DNA of 64,000 bases from Anaspis maculata (taxonomy: Eukaryota > Arthropoda > Insecta > Coleoptera > Scraptiidae). Numbering within the stretch: the stretch's first letter is position 1; every line of letters starts with the position of its first letter. The notes beneath the pieces are model-generated. The model saw nothing but the letters and a program-made list of their open reading frames with translations, was not told the origin of the DNA and did not search any database. The translations under genes and the position numbers were made by a program. This document shows positions 45,901 to 57,959 of this stretch, piece by piece. The stretch covers positions 61,516,855 to 61,580,854 of the forward strand of contig OX421967.1 of assembly GCA_949128115.1 (NCBI GenBank), read 5' to 3'.

Positions 45901-48900
45901 AGGCGTCAAAGAGCAAGTTGAACTCAAGTTGACTTAGTTGAGCTTACATCTAGATAGGGTCACTTAGTTAATAGGTAACACTCAGTTCAAGTTAGCCTAA
46001 TTTAGTTCGGACTCAGCTCAGTATGGCTTAGCCCCCAGCTCGGATCAGTAAGCGAGGTTCCAAGCTAATCTGCTGGGAATCCAGCTGCAGAATTGTGCAG
46101 TTGCGTTAACAAAGTTGGATAAATTCAAGCTGGCGAGGAACTTGAACAGTCAGTTTATTCTTTCTTTATTGAACTCAACTTGGTTCAGTTCTAACTCAAC
46201 TTAGCTCAGTTCAGCTCAGCTTGAGCTGGACTCAGCTCATTACAAGCTCAACTCAGCTCAACTCTAGTTCAGTTACGTTCCAGCTTAGCTCAGCTCTAGT
46301 TAAGCTTGGCTCAGCTGAAGCTTTGTTCTCCCAGTTCCAGCTCAACTTGACTCAATTCTAGTTTAACGTAGCTCAATTATAGTTCAATTCAATTCAGCTC
46401 AGCTCACTTCTAGCCCAAACGAAGCTCAAGTCTAGCTCGACACAGCCAAGTTTAGCTTAGTTCTAGCTCAACTCAGCTCAGTTATAGCTCGAAATAGCTC
46501 GGCTATAGTACAGAGCAGCTCTAACTCAAGCTGAAATTTAGCTCTATCTCATACATTTGGAATTGGTTTTCTACTTGAACACTGATCCAATGGATTATTA
46601 CGGTTGTGAAGCAAATCAGTTTGAATTTTAAGCCCGTCAGTTTGACAAAAGTCAAGAGCGGCTTAACTTGACTAAGTCTGGATTAACTGAACGTTGCTAC
46701 TGAGCTCGGCGTTGAAGCTTCAGCTCTAGCTGAAGTCAGCTCAGCTTTAACGTTAGCTTGATTCTGGGTTAATTGCTCAGTTCTAGCTAAAGTCAACTTC
46801 ACTCTGGTCGAAGCTAGCTCAGCTCAAGCTACAGTTCCTTCAGCTCTAGCTCATTTGTAGTTGAACCGCTTCAACCATAGCTGAACTGGATCAGTTCTTG
46901 ATGAAGTTAGCTTTGTTCTAGCTGAAGGTAGCTCAGCTTTGGTTAGGCCTTGGAGTAACTTAGCTCAGTACCTGAATTAGCCCAGTTTTACCTAAATTAA
47001 GATTGACTCTGGTTGAATTTAGCTCAGCTCAGGCTGAAGTTCAATCATCTGTAGCTCTGTTAGCTCTTGGAAAAGCTACGCTAGCTTTTTTGAACTGAGT
47101 AGGTTCATCCCTGATTGAACTGCATAAACTCAGCTAAAGCTAGCTTATTTAGGGCTGAAATCCGTTCAAGTTAAGCTGGATTTGACTCGGCTTCAGCTAG
47201 CTCAGGTCCAACGTAGCTCAGGCTCGGAATAAGATTAGTTGTACGATTGCCAAAATTCAGCTAAGCTATAGAGTCAACTGAATCTTAGCTCAAGTTCAGT
47301 TCAATGAAGCTTGAATCTAGCTCAGATTGAAGTTATTTCAACCACAGCTCACATTTTGCTAAGGTGAGGTTGGGTGTAGCTCGGTTTAGCTGAGTTCAAG
47401 CTCAGTTCAGCTCAAATCTAACTCAGTTTCGCTCAAACCTAGCCCAACCCAACTTAAATTTAGCTAACAATGGTTCAGTTTGACGCTTTTAAGCCAAGCT
47501 ACCTCAGTTCAACTTAAGTTGAGCCAGCTGAGTCCTGAATAAAGTTCAGCTCTGGCTGGAGCCAGCTCAGCATTCAAGTCAGCTCAGTTTTAGCAAAATT
47601 TTTCAACTGTAGCTCAAGTTGAATCCGCTTTTGTAGAAGCTAGCTCAACTCGAGCTAAAGCGCGTCCAGCTAAGTTCTACCTGAAGTGAGATCAGCTCTG
47701 GTTCAAGCTAGCTCAGCTCTGGTTCAAGTTAGCTCAGCTCTGGCTCAACTTCGAAAATCTGTAGCTCTGATAGCTTCTCTCCAGCTAAGTTAGCTTATCT
47801 ATAGGTACACTATGTTAACTTTAGCTGGAATAAGTTCAGCTACTGCTTATATCAGTTTAGGTTGAGCACCAATTAATTTAGTTCTAGCTTAAGTTTGTCA
47901 TCTCTAGTTATGCTAGCTTTTCGCCAACTGAGTGAGCTCATCCCTAATCCAATTGCGTTGAGTTCAGCTGGAGTTAACTCACTTTGTTTAGATTCAGCTT
48001 GAATCAAGTCAATTCTAGCTGAAGCTGGCTCAGCTCCGACGTTCGTATGTGGCTGAGTTTAGCTTGATTAATATTAGTTCTAGTTCAGTTCAAGTTTAAA
48101 CTAGCTCAGTTATAACTTTAAATTCTAGTGGAACTCAAATCAACTATAATGAATGGTGGGCTCAAGCTTGAATTGGTTTTGTTATAGTACAGAGCATAGC
48201 TAAGTTAAACCTAGTCCAAGCTCACCTTAGCTCAATTCTAGTCAAACTTAGCTCAGCAATAGCAGTTCTGCGCAGCTCTAGTTTAAACTAGCTCAGCTAC
48301 GGCTAAGTTTTGCGCAGCTCTAGCTCGACTCAGCTCAGCTGTAGAACAACTAAGCCCAGTTATACCTCAGTTATAGCTCAATCCAGCCCATCGTTCAACT
48401 CAGCTCAGGTTAATTGCTCAGTTGTAGCTGAAGTCAACTTCGCTCTGGTCCAAGCTAGCTCAGCTGGAGCTACAGCTCCTTCAGCTCTAGCTCATTTGTA
48501 GCTGAATCGCTTCAACCATAGCTTAACTGGATCAGTTCTAGATGCAGTTAGCATTGTTCTAGCTAAAGTAAGCTTAGCTTTGGTTAGGCTTTGGAGTAAC
48601 TAAGCTCAGTTCTACTTGAATTAGGATTAGCTCTGGTTCAATTTAGCTCAGCTCAAGCTGAAGTTCAATCATCCGTAGCTCTGTTAGCTCTTCTCTAGCT
48701 GAATTATCTTATCTTAAGTTACACTACAGCAATTCTAGATGAACTTAACATAGCTACTGCTTATATCAGTTCAAGTTCAGCACCAATCAACTCAGCTCTA
48801 GCTAAAGTTTGATCATATCTAGCTACGCTAGCTCTTTAGCTAAGCCAGTTATTGAGCTAAGCTAACTCTTCTCTAACTGAGTGAGCTCACCCCCAATTGA

Positions 48901-51240
48901 ACTGCGTCAACATGAGCTAGAGTGAAGGCTAGAGCTCAGTTATGGCTGGAATTCTTTCAAGTTTAGCTTGATTCAATTCAGCTTGTGCTGAAGCTGGCCT
49001 AATCACAACGTTGGCTCGGCTCAAACTAAAACTAGCTATAACGACTGCCAAAATTTAGCTGAGTCATGGAGTCAACTCAATCAACTCAACCTCAGCTCAA
49101 TTTCAGTTTAATCCTGCCTAAATCTAGTTCAGATTAGATTTATTACGTTATTCAACCTCAATTCAAATTTTACTTTTGTTAGGTTTAGGCGTAGCTCGGT
49201 TTAGCTAAGCTCTAGCTCAGTTTAGCTCAAACCTAGTTCAGTTCAACGCCAACCTAGCCCAGTTCAGGTCAAATTGAGCCCACTTTGATTCAGTTTGGTC
49301 CCTTTAAGCCAAGCTGCTTCAGATCAACTCTATGTAAGATAGCTAAGCCCTAAATATAGTTCAGCTATAGTTGAGCTCTTGTTGAATTGGTTCAACTGTA
49401 TCTGAACTAGATCAGCTCTGCTCTACTCCAGCTGAAGTCAGCTTAGCTTTGTTTGGAATGTTGGACTTCAGATTGAATTAGCTCAGTTCTACTTTGAGTA
49501 AGATCACCTTTGATTGAAGTTGACTCAGCTCTAGCAACAATTTGATCATCTTTAGCTCTGCTAGATTTTCCTTAGTTTAGTTAACTCAACTTTAGTTACA
49601 CTGTGTCAACTCCAGGTTAGCTTAGCTACTGCTTATATTAGTTCCAATTTAGCACGGATCAACTCAGCTGTAGCTGAAGTTTGATAATCTCTAGTACGAT
49701 AGCTTTTCTCTAGGTGAAATCGCTCTTTAGCTAAGCTAGCTTTTCTTAAACTGAGTAAGCTCATCCCTGATTGAATTGCATAAACTCGAGCTAAAGTTAG
49801 TAAAGTTATGGCTGAAATCCGTTCAAGTTAAGCTTGATTTAGCTCGGCTCTAGCTAGCTCGGCTCCAACGTTGGTCTGGCTCGAACTAAAAATAGCTGTA
49901 ACGATTGCCAAAATTCAGCTGAGCTATAGAGTCAACTGATACCTAGCTCAAGTTTAGTTCAATCAAGCTTGAATCTAGCGTAGATTAGAGTTATTTCAAC
50001 CACAACTCACATTTTACTGAGGTGAGGTTGGGTGTAGCTCAGTTTAGCTGAGTCAAGCTCAGTTCAGCTCAAACCTAACTCAGTTTAGCTCAAACTTAGC
50101 CCAGCCCAACTTAAATTTAGCTCACAATGGTTCAGTTTGACTCTTCTAAGCCAAGCTACATCGGTTCAACTTCAGGTGAGCGAGCTCAGTCCTGAATAAA
50201 GTTCAGCTCTGGCTGGAGTCAGCTCGGCATCCAATTCAGCTCAGTTTTGGTTGAACTGCTTAACTGTAGCTCAAATTAAATCCGCGTTTGCAGAAGCTAG
50301 CTCAACTCGAGCTAGAGTGCGCCCAGCTAAGTTTCACCTGAAGTAAGATTAGCTCTGTCTCAAGCTAGCTCAGCTCTGGTTCAAGTTAGCTCAGCTCTGG
50401 CTCAAGTTCGACAATCTGTAGCTCTAATAGCTTCTCTCTGACTGAGTTAGCTTATCTATAGTTACACTAAATCAACTTCAGCTGGAATTAGATCAGCTAC
50501 TGCTTATAATAATTTAGGTTTAGCACCAATTAAGTTAGTTCTAGCTAAAGTTTGCAATCTCTAGATATGCTAGCTCTTCGCCAACTGAGTGAGCTCATCC
50601 CTTATCAAATTGCGTAAGGTTCAGCTGAAGTTAGCTCACTTTGTTTAGATTCAGCTTGAATCAAGTCAATTCTTGCTGAAGCTGGCTCAGCTTCGACGTT
50701 CGTATGTGGCTGAGTTTAGCTTGATTGATATTAGTTCTAGTTCAGTTCAAGCTCAAACTAGCTCAGTTATAACTCAGTGCAGTTCAATTCTAGTGGAACT
50801 TAACTCAACTTCATCTAATAAAAGGTCAGCTCTAGCTCAAGTTGGTTCTGTTATGGTACAGAGGATAGCTAAGTTGAACCTAGTCCTTGCTCATCATAGC
50901 TCAATTCTAGTCAAACTTAGCTCAGCAATAGCTCAGTTCTGCGCAGTTCTAGTCCAACCGAGCTTAGCTATGGCTCAGTTTTGCGCAGCTCTAGCTCGAC
51001 TCAGCTCAGCTGTATAGCTCAATTTAGCCCATCGTTCAACTCAGCTCAGTTCGAGCTGAAGTTATCTCAGTTCTAGTTCAGTTTTCGCTCAGTAATAGCT
51101 CAGTTCTACGCAGTCTTAGCTCGACTAACGTCAGCATTAGCCAAGTTTAGCACAATTTTTCTTCAGTTAAAGCTGAGTCTTAGTTCAACTCGGTCTATTT
51201 CTAGTTCAACCTACCTATAGCTCTGGACATCTGTATAAGA
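45901..51240 (+). repeat. AGCT-rich satellite, forward, with a 2.65-kb tandem duplication
   Basis: No 253-bp box here. Matching landmarks lie about 2,650 bp apart: GACGTTCGTATGTGGCTGAG at about 48040 and 50695, TTCATCCCTGATTGAA / CTCATCCCTGATTGAA at about 47105 and 49765, and GTTCAAGTTAAGCT at about 47168 and 49825. A related shorter segment (GAAGTTCAATCATC(t/c)GTAGC) at about 47037 and 48660 shows a further nested copy. Not coding. Confidence 0.85.
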
Positions 51241-51345
51241 TTTCCAGAATATTCTAAAAATTTCTAGGGATCCATCAATGATTATTTCTTCAGGATTTCT
51301 GGGAATCAGTAAAGATAGGTATTAGGTATAGAGCTGAATTTAGCT
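51241..51345. other. Short non-AGCT spacer
   Basis: AT-rich sequence with CCAGAATATTCTAAAAATTT. A loosely similar GAATATTCTGGAAGATC stretch occurs at 57285-57300, at the edge of another AGCT array. No function assigned. Confidence 0.4.
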
Positions 51346-51530
51346 AGAGTTCAGCTAGTTTATCTTCAGTTGAACTAGCTCAACTAGATTCCAGCTGGAG
51401 CTGAGATCACTTTAGCTTGAGCTGATCTAACTTCAGCTAGAGCCAAGTTGACTTAACTAGAACTAAGCTGATTCAATTTGAACCTGAAATAATTGAGGTA
51501 ACTCCAGCTAAAATTGACACAGTTTAGATA
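51346..51530 (-). repeat. AGCT-rich repeat, inverted orientation
   Basis: GAGCTGATCTAACTTCAGC-type words, 180 bp, between the spacer and an RNase H fragment. Confidence 0.65.
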
Positions 51531-51700
51531 TGAGGTGACCCAACACAAAACTGGTTTGTGATCGGTACAGTTTTCAAAAGTTCTGCCATATAGATACTGC
51601 CGAAAGTTCTCTGTACCAAACACGATAGCTTGATGTCTTTGATGCAAAATCAATACTTTGGCCAAGGATAACACCGTGATAGTCTCGACCATACTAGGAG
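51531..51700 (-). pseudogene. Ty3/Gypsy RNase H fragment
   Basis: The minus strand reads HQAIVFGTENFRQYLYGRTF, then ENCTDHKPVLCWV, in one frame. This is the Gypsy RNase H block (xLAIVxxxxxFRxYLYGxxF...TDHKPL) with few changes. It continues directly into AGCT satellite after 51530, so the 3' part of pol is missing. The longer frame (51453-51737) includes satellite-encoded residues at its end. Confidence 0.8.
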
Positions 51701-52920
51701 AATTGTTATCAAAAAAATGGGTTATCGTACCTACCAATCAAAATTAGCGCAAACTGAGCCGTTCTCGTCAGGCGCTTCTCTTCACCATTTGAATCAAAGG
51801 AAAAGGGGGCGAGGACGAGACGAGATAGAATTTTATTTCCGGTTTTATGCCACACACACCAAATTGGCGCGCAAATACAGATGTATGGGCTCGAAGGTAG
51901 TGAAGTAGTGTGAACTTAAGGCAATTGCCAATTTAGCCCTGGCGCCCGTTTCTCCCTTTTCTTTCGCTCGCTCCCCTCGCCGGGCCTCCTAACCTCGCCC
52001 AAATTGATTCCGCACGGCGGAAACAAATTAATTTGATTAGAGGTGGCTCTGGGCTAGGAGCGCGCGTGGCGGCGGCGGCGGCGTCTTCCTCCAAAGTTAG
52101 CCATGACATTATGACAGTTTGAGCGAAGCCTACTCGAAGCGTCCTTCCTGTTTCTCTTCTCTTCGCGCGACGTCGTCGTCGTCGCCCAGTTTCAAACAAA
52201 GAAATTCGACTCGATAACAAAACAATTTAATTATTGCTCCGCCCGGTCCCCGACACCCTCCCCCCTATTTTCTCTTCGTAAAATTCCGGGGGATTACTGG
52301 GGGATTTGGCAAACGGGAAAAACACCGAGCGTCTTTTTAATTTTTCAAAACGTATACGGCACGTGATGAAAACAAATGAAACTCGCGCGCCCACCCGTTT
52401 GGATTTTTTTTTCTCCGTTCCCCCGTGCTTTGTTGTTTTGCAGAGCACCCTACTATACCTGTTCTTCCACACTCACTCAAATTAATTGATATTAACTGTA
52501 GTTGGCGCCGGGCCTGGGCCGCTGCTCCGCGGAGTTTTTAATTAGCTGCCCCCCTCAAATTGAGACTGATGAAGCCAGGGCACTCTTCGCAGGTATATAA
52601 AACGGGAACGCCACTGGTGGGTTTTTCCCCCGCGAGCTCGCTCGTTTTCCGAGTCACGTGACGCGATCATTACTGCATTTTATATGAACCGAAGAACATA
52701 CCAATCAATATGGAGATAACGATCTCAGGAATGACATTTTTGATCATGAATAAATTAGCTTTATTCACTGAATTATTAGTATTACAATCGAGTATAAGCT
52801 TTCAATAAGTTAAGTACAATGAATAAGCAAAAACTCAATTCATATACTTTTAGATTATGCCTGAAATACTTCATTGGAGCGGCGATTCTTGATAGGTGCC
52901 TGAAGGTTAATGGCTGAAGA
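51701..52920. other. Unique island, CpG-rich then AT-rich; no gene recognised
   Basis: CpG-rich to 52660 with (GGC)n near 52066 and (GTC)n near 52172, then AT-rich from 52680. Frames at 51717-51908, 51933-52220 and 52227-52472 carry no recognisable domain. A TATA-like element and a palindromic E-box lie at 52594 and 52653. Confidence 0.55.
52594..52602 (+). promoter_or_regulatory. Possible TATA box, with GTCACGTGAC E-box 50 bp on
   Basis: TATATAAAA in an otherwise GC-rich island, followed at 52653-52662 by the perfect 10-bp palindrome GTCACGTGAC (bHLH-type E-box). I see no clear initiator at the usual distance and no coding region follows, so this is a weak candidate only. Confidence 0.2.
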
Positions 52921-53119
52921 ATTTGTACAGGGAGCCCGGCAGGAATCCTCGGAGTTACCCTGCCAAGCTTCTAAGAATTACCTTGAGTTTTTCCGGAATT
53001 TTTCGCACTTTTCTCAAAGTTTTATTTGAAATATTCAGCTTCCCTCTAGGTTCAACTCAGTTCAGTGCAGTTCAGTTTAGTTCAGTTTATTCATTTCTAT
53101 TTTCATTCAGGTTCTTCAA

Positions 53120-53790
53120 CTTCCACGGAAAGCGACTGAATTTCTCAAAAGACCCCTACTGAGTACCTCCAAAGCTTCCTTGGTTCTTCCCAGAATTCCT
53201 TGGGAACTTCTTATTAAAGTGTCCTCATGTCCTTTATGAACAAAAAAATGAGTTTTGTAACTGAATGCGCTTGAATTCATCTGGGTTTTTCCAGAATTCC
53301 TTGAAATTCCCCAAAGTTTCCCTAGCGGAATATTTATTTCAGTTTACCTTAAGGTTTTTCACCTTATACATAAGAGGTCATTTTTGCAACTGAATTTCTC
53401 GAAAATCCCTCACTGAGTACGTCCAAAGCTGCCCTGGTTCTTTCCAGAATTCTTTGGGAACATCTTATTTTAGTGTCCTCATGTCCTTTTTGAACAAAAA
53501 AGTGAGTTTTGTAACTAAATGCGCTTGAATTCATCTGGGCTTTCCAAAATTCCTTGGAATTTCCCAAAGTTTCCCTAGCGGAATATTTATTTCAGTTCAC
53601 CGCAAGGTTTTTCACCTGATACATCACCTGGTCATTTTTACAATTGAATTTCTCGAGAATCCTCTACTGAGTACCTCCAAAGCTTCCCTGATTCTTCAAT
53701 TAATCTCAGTTTATTCTAGAATTCCTTGGAATTTTCCAAAGTTTCCCTAGTGGAATATTTGTTCCAATTCACCTTGAAATCTTCCACCTG
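53120..53790 (+). repeat. 254-bp tandem repeat, about 2.7 copies
   Basis: GAGTAC(c/g)TCCAAAGCT recurs at 53161, 53415 and 53669. Each unit contains CCTCATGTCCTTT, GAACAAAAAA and CCCAAAGTTTCCCTAG. The preceding 200 bp (52920-53120) look like a decayed copy mixed with AGTTCAGT words. Confidence 0.88.
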
Positions 53791-53799
53791 GTACAAAAG

Positions 53800-56700
53800 A
53801 GGAGCTACATCAAAGCTAAATTTAACTGGAACTGGAATAAGTCAGAGTAGAACTGAACTAATTTAAGCTAGAACTGAACTAAGTCGAGCTAGAACTGAAC
53901 TAAGTTAAGCTAGAACTAAAATACGTCAAACTGCGCTGAACTAAGCTATGGCTAAGCTGCAGTGAACTGGAACTGAGCTAAATCAAGCTAGAACTGAACT
54001 TATTCGAGCGAGAATCAAACCACTCCGAGCTAGAACTGAACTAATTCAAGCGAGTAACAAACTAACTCGAGCTAGAACTGAACTAAAGAGAACTATAATT
54101 GAGCTGAGCTGAACTGGAACTGGGCTATAGTTGAGTCGAGCTGTGGTAAAACTGAGTGAACAAGCTAGAACTGAACTTGACTGCGCTAAGCTGAGCTCAG
54201 CTGAGCTGAAAAAAACTCAAACTGAGCTGAGTTGAACTGAAAATGAGCTAGCAAGAATTCGAACTGGACTAAACTAGAGCTAAGCTAGAATTGAGCTGAG
54301 TTCAGCTAGAACTGAATTGAGTCGAGCTGATACTGAACTAATTCGAGCGAGAATCAAACTGCTCCGAGCTAGAACTGAACTAATTCGAGCGAATCAAACT
54401 AACTTGAGCTAGAACTGAACTAAACAGTACTATAATTGAGCTGAGCTGAACTGGAACTGGGCTATAGCTGAGTCGAGCTGTGGTAAAACTGAGTAAACGA
54501 ACAAGAACTGAACTTGACTGCGCTAAGCTGAGCTCAGCTGACCTGAAAAGAAACTCAAAACTGAGCTAAGTTGAACTGGAAATGAGCTAAGAAGAATTCG
54601 AAATGGACTGAACTAGAACTGAGCTAGAATTGAGCTGCGTTCATCTAGAACTGGATTGATTCGACCTAATACTGAACTAATTCGAGCGAGAATCAAACTG
54701 CTCTGAGCTAGAACTGAACTAATTCGAGCGAAAATCAAATTAACTCGAGCTAGAACTGAGCCAAATAGAACTATAATTAAGCTGAGCTGAACTGGAACTG
54801 GGGTATAGCTGAGTCGAGCTGTGGTAGAACTGAATGAACGAGCTAGAACTGAACTTGATTGCGCTAAGCTGAGCTCAGCTGAGCCAAGAAAAACTCAAAC
54901 TGAGCTAAGTTGAACTGGAAATGAGCTAGGCAGAATTCGAACTGCACTGAACTAGAACTGAGCTAGAATTGAGCTGGGTTCATCTAGAACTGAATTGAAT
55001 CGAGCTGATACTGAACTGATTCGAGCGAGAATCAAACTGCTCCGAGCTAGAACTGAACTAGTTCGAGCGAAAATCAAACTAACTCGAGCTAGAACTGAAC
55101 TAAACAGAACTATAATTGAGCTGAGCTGAACTGGAACTGGACTATAGCTGAGTCAAGCTGTGGTAAAACTGCGTGAACGAACTGGAACTGAACTTAACTG
55201 CGCTAAGCTGGGCTGAGAAAAACTCAAAACTGAGCTAGAATTGAGCTGCGTTCATCTAGAACTGAATTGAGTCGAGCTGATACTGAACTAGCTCGAGCGA
55301 AAATCAAACTGCTCCGAGCTAGAACTGAACTAATTCGAGCGAAAATCAAACTAACTCGAGCTAGAACTGAACTAAACAGAACTATGATTGAGCTGAGCTG
55401 AACTGGAACTGGGCTATAGCTGAGTCGAGCTGTGGTAAAACTGAGTGAATGAGCTAGAACTAAACTTGACTGCGCTAAGCTGAGCTCAGCTAAGCCAAGA
55501 AAAACTTAAACTGAGCTGAGTTGAAGTTGAGTTGAGTTGAGTTGACTGGAAATGAGCTAGGAAGAATTCGAACTGTACTGAACTAGAACTGAGCTAAAAT
55601 TGAGCCGAGTTCAGCTAGAACTGAATTGAGTCGAGCTGATACTGATTAATTTCGAACCAAGTTTAACTAGAACGAGGCCAGGCTAACTGAGCGAAGTTGA
55701 ACTAGAGCTGTACCAAGTTCAGCCAAAAAATGAACTTGCCTGGCGAAGTTCATCGCCAGCTGAGATTCACCCAACTTTGTTGACTGAAACGAAATAATGT
55801 ACGTTGCGATAGCTCACTTAGCTTAATCAAGCCAGCTGCACTTGTACCTTGAGTTGAGATAAACAAGAAGCTCATCGAACCTGAGCTAGAATTCGGTTCA
55901 ACTAAGCCATGACTTGCAGGATAACTTTCAAATCAACTAGACCAATTTGAGCTCACCTGAGCTTTCGAGTCACACCAACGAGCTAATTCCAGCTAGTCCG
56001 AAAACGAGCTGACAAAACTTGTTTGATTAGCTAACAATTGAAGCTAATCTGAGCTACAATTCGCCTGAACTAAGTCAGAGATTGAATGCTAGTTTTCAGT
56101 AATACCAAACTTTAAACTGAGTTGAATTTGAGCTGAGCCAACGAGATAAACCCAAGCCAGTCTTAGTTTAGCTGAAAAAACTCAGCTGGAACCGAGCTAA
56201 TTGTAGCCAAGCTGGAATGAACTATGCTAATCCAAGCTATTCAACTCGCCTGTTGGTTGAGTCACACAGCGAACGTAACAAAGATTTTTCCAGCTAACCC
56301 GAGCTTAGAACTCGGCTTTACGAAGCTAGATCGCACCCAAACTGGAACAGAGCCATCGTTCAGCTGAACTGTGCTAGTCGAGGCAAATCTCAGTTTGAAT
56401 CACTCAGTTTGAGCTGAGAGCTAGCTTTTCAGCTGGAGCTGAACTGATTTGGGCTAAGAACTAATTTTGTCCATAGCTAGACTCGCTCCAGTTAGCTGAT
56501 AGAGTTCAACTTGAGATAAACTGACTGAGCTAAAGAAAAGATTACTTGGCTAGATATGATGAAACTCGAGCTAGGGCTGATGCCAGAACCAACTTCAAAC
56601 ATAACTGACATAACTAATTCATTTAGATAGGATCAAAAGATTACTTGAGCTGATTAGTTCGAAAGCTGAGCCAAATGCAACCAAAGCTAAAATGACTTCA

Positions 56701-57230
56701 ACTAGAACTGAGCTATGGTTGAGCTACGTCGAACATTCTACTGGAGCTTGAATTGATAAAAAAACGAGTCAAACTGAAGCAAAGTGGATTCAATTCGAGC
56801 TAAACTCAGCTGGGTTTGGTGAAATCTGAGTTAAGGTTGAAATAATACTCAACGCCAATCTGAGCTGTATTTGAACTAGATCAAGTCGAACTGCTAGAGC
56901 TGAGCTGAGTTGAGCTTGAACTGGACCATAACTGAGCTGGAACTGGTTTATAGCTGGGCCAAGTTGTGCTAAAATCAAGTTTAACTGTGCTAAACTGAGC
57001 TAAAGCTATTCTAAGAACTGGAACTGAGCTAATTCAAGCTAGACCTGAACTAGAATTGAGCTTAGTCAAAATGGAACTGGATCAAGTCTAGCTGGAACTA
57101 AGTCAAGTCGAGACAGAACTGACTTGTAACTGAACTTACTTGAGCTAGAACTGCGCTGAACCAAGCTGAATCCAACTCGAACTAGAACTGAGCCAAGTTG
57201 AACCAGAACTGAGCTAAACCGAACTAATGT
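53800..57230 (-). repeat. AGCT-rich satellite, inverted, 340-bp unit
   Basis: GAGTC(g/a)AGCTGTGGTA recurs at 54133, 54470, 54811, 55150 and 55422 (steps 337, 341, 339, 272), within units containing GAACTGGAACTGGG(c)TATAG and CTGCGCTAAGCTGAGCTCAG. Near 55520 a GTTGA pentamer run is present. From 55.65 kb the sequence becomes looser and resembles the complement of 28.7-30.4 kb. Confidence 0.88.
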
Positions 57231-57344
57231 CGACAAAAAAATCTTATCAACTTCGAGGCGATATTACGTAAGATCTTGGAAGAATATTCTGGAAGATCTT
57301 TGAGCGATATTCGTGAAGTCCTTGACGACATGTTCTGAGATTTT

Positions 57345-57640
57345 CAGATACAGCCATCAGCTAACACATTGCTGAGGTGAATCAGACAAGTTTTTTGCGT
57401 AAGGCTCTGCAGGACCCACTCCGTCAAGCACCCAAAGGTGCATTCCACAGCCCGAACGGCACGACGATGAATTGGTATGTTCCACTTTCAATGCTGTCGT
57501 TTTTGTCTTTGCGATGGAATCCAGCTTACCAATAGCCACTATTTAAGTCAAAACCATCACGATCCGAACAAAGTGATCAAGGTTTCGTCGATTCATGGCA
57601 AGGGATAGTGTCCCTAGTGGCATCAATATAACACGAAATT
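57345..57640 (-). pseudogene. Ty3/Gypsy reverse transcriptase fragment, copy 1
   Basis: The minus strand shows, across several frameshifts and stops, RDTIP, NRRNLD, DLNSGYW followed by a stop, GTYQFIVVPFGLWNAP, and VLQSLTQKTCLIHLSNVLADG. These follow the RT order (PLPRIDxxLD, LDLxSGYWQ, FxVMPFGLxNAP, CLVYLDDVLVxG). The catalytic YLDD has become HLSN, so the copy is dead as well as broken. It is homologous to the neighbouring copy 2 in the same orientation; the conserved CCCGAA points are 295 bp apart (57451 and 57746). Confidence 0.85.
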
Positions 57641-57669
57641 TTATAAACAAGCATTACAGCTCCCACAAC

Positions 57670-57930
57670 ACCGAGGTTGAATAGACAAGCTTGTCTGGGT
57701 TTCGTAGGACCCAGTTCATCAAGTGCTCGAAGGTGCATTCAACAGCCCGAAAGGCATGACACTGTACTGGTACGATCCATTTCTGGCCAAGAATTCTGTC
57801 GTTTTCTCATCTAAAAACCATCAAGATTTGTACCTAGCACGTTGCAAGAGCACAAATTTTACCAGTAAGACCTACCCAGAACCCACTCAACAAAACAGCC
57901 CGACATAATATTTCCAACTGACTCGAACCG
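57670..57930 (-). pseudogene. Ty3/Gypsy reverse transcriptase fragments, copies 2 and partial 3
   Basis: Copy 2 reads NGSYQYSVMPFGLLNAPSS on the minus strand (about 57794-57735), then continues in a shifted frame as MNWVLR and a degraded CLFNLGVV in place of CLVYLDDV. A further partial copy around 57860-57905 shows the same nucleotide landmarks (AGAACCCACT..., CAGCCCGAC) with an internal deletion. Three same-strand fragments of one RT segment side by side indicate local tandem duplication of retroelement sequence. Confidence 0.75.
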
Positions 57931-57959
57931 AACGTCTCAATGGCATTGAACCGGTATAG

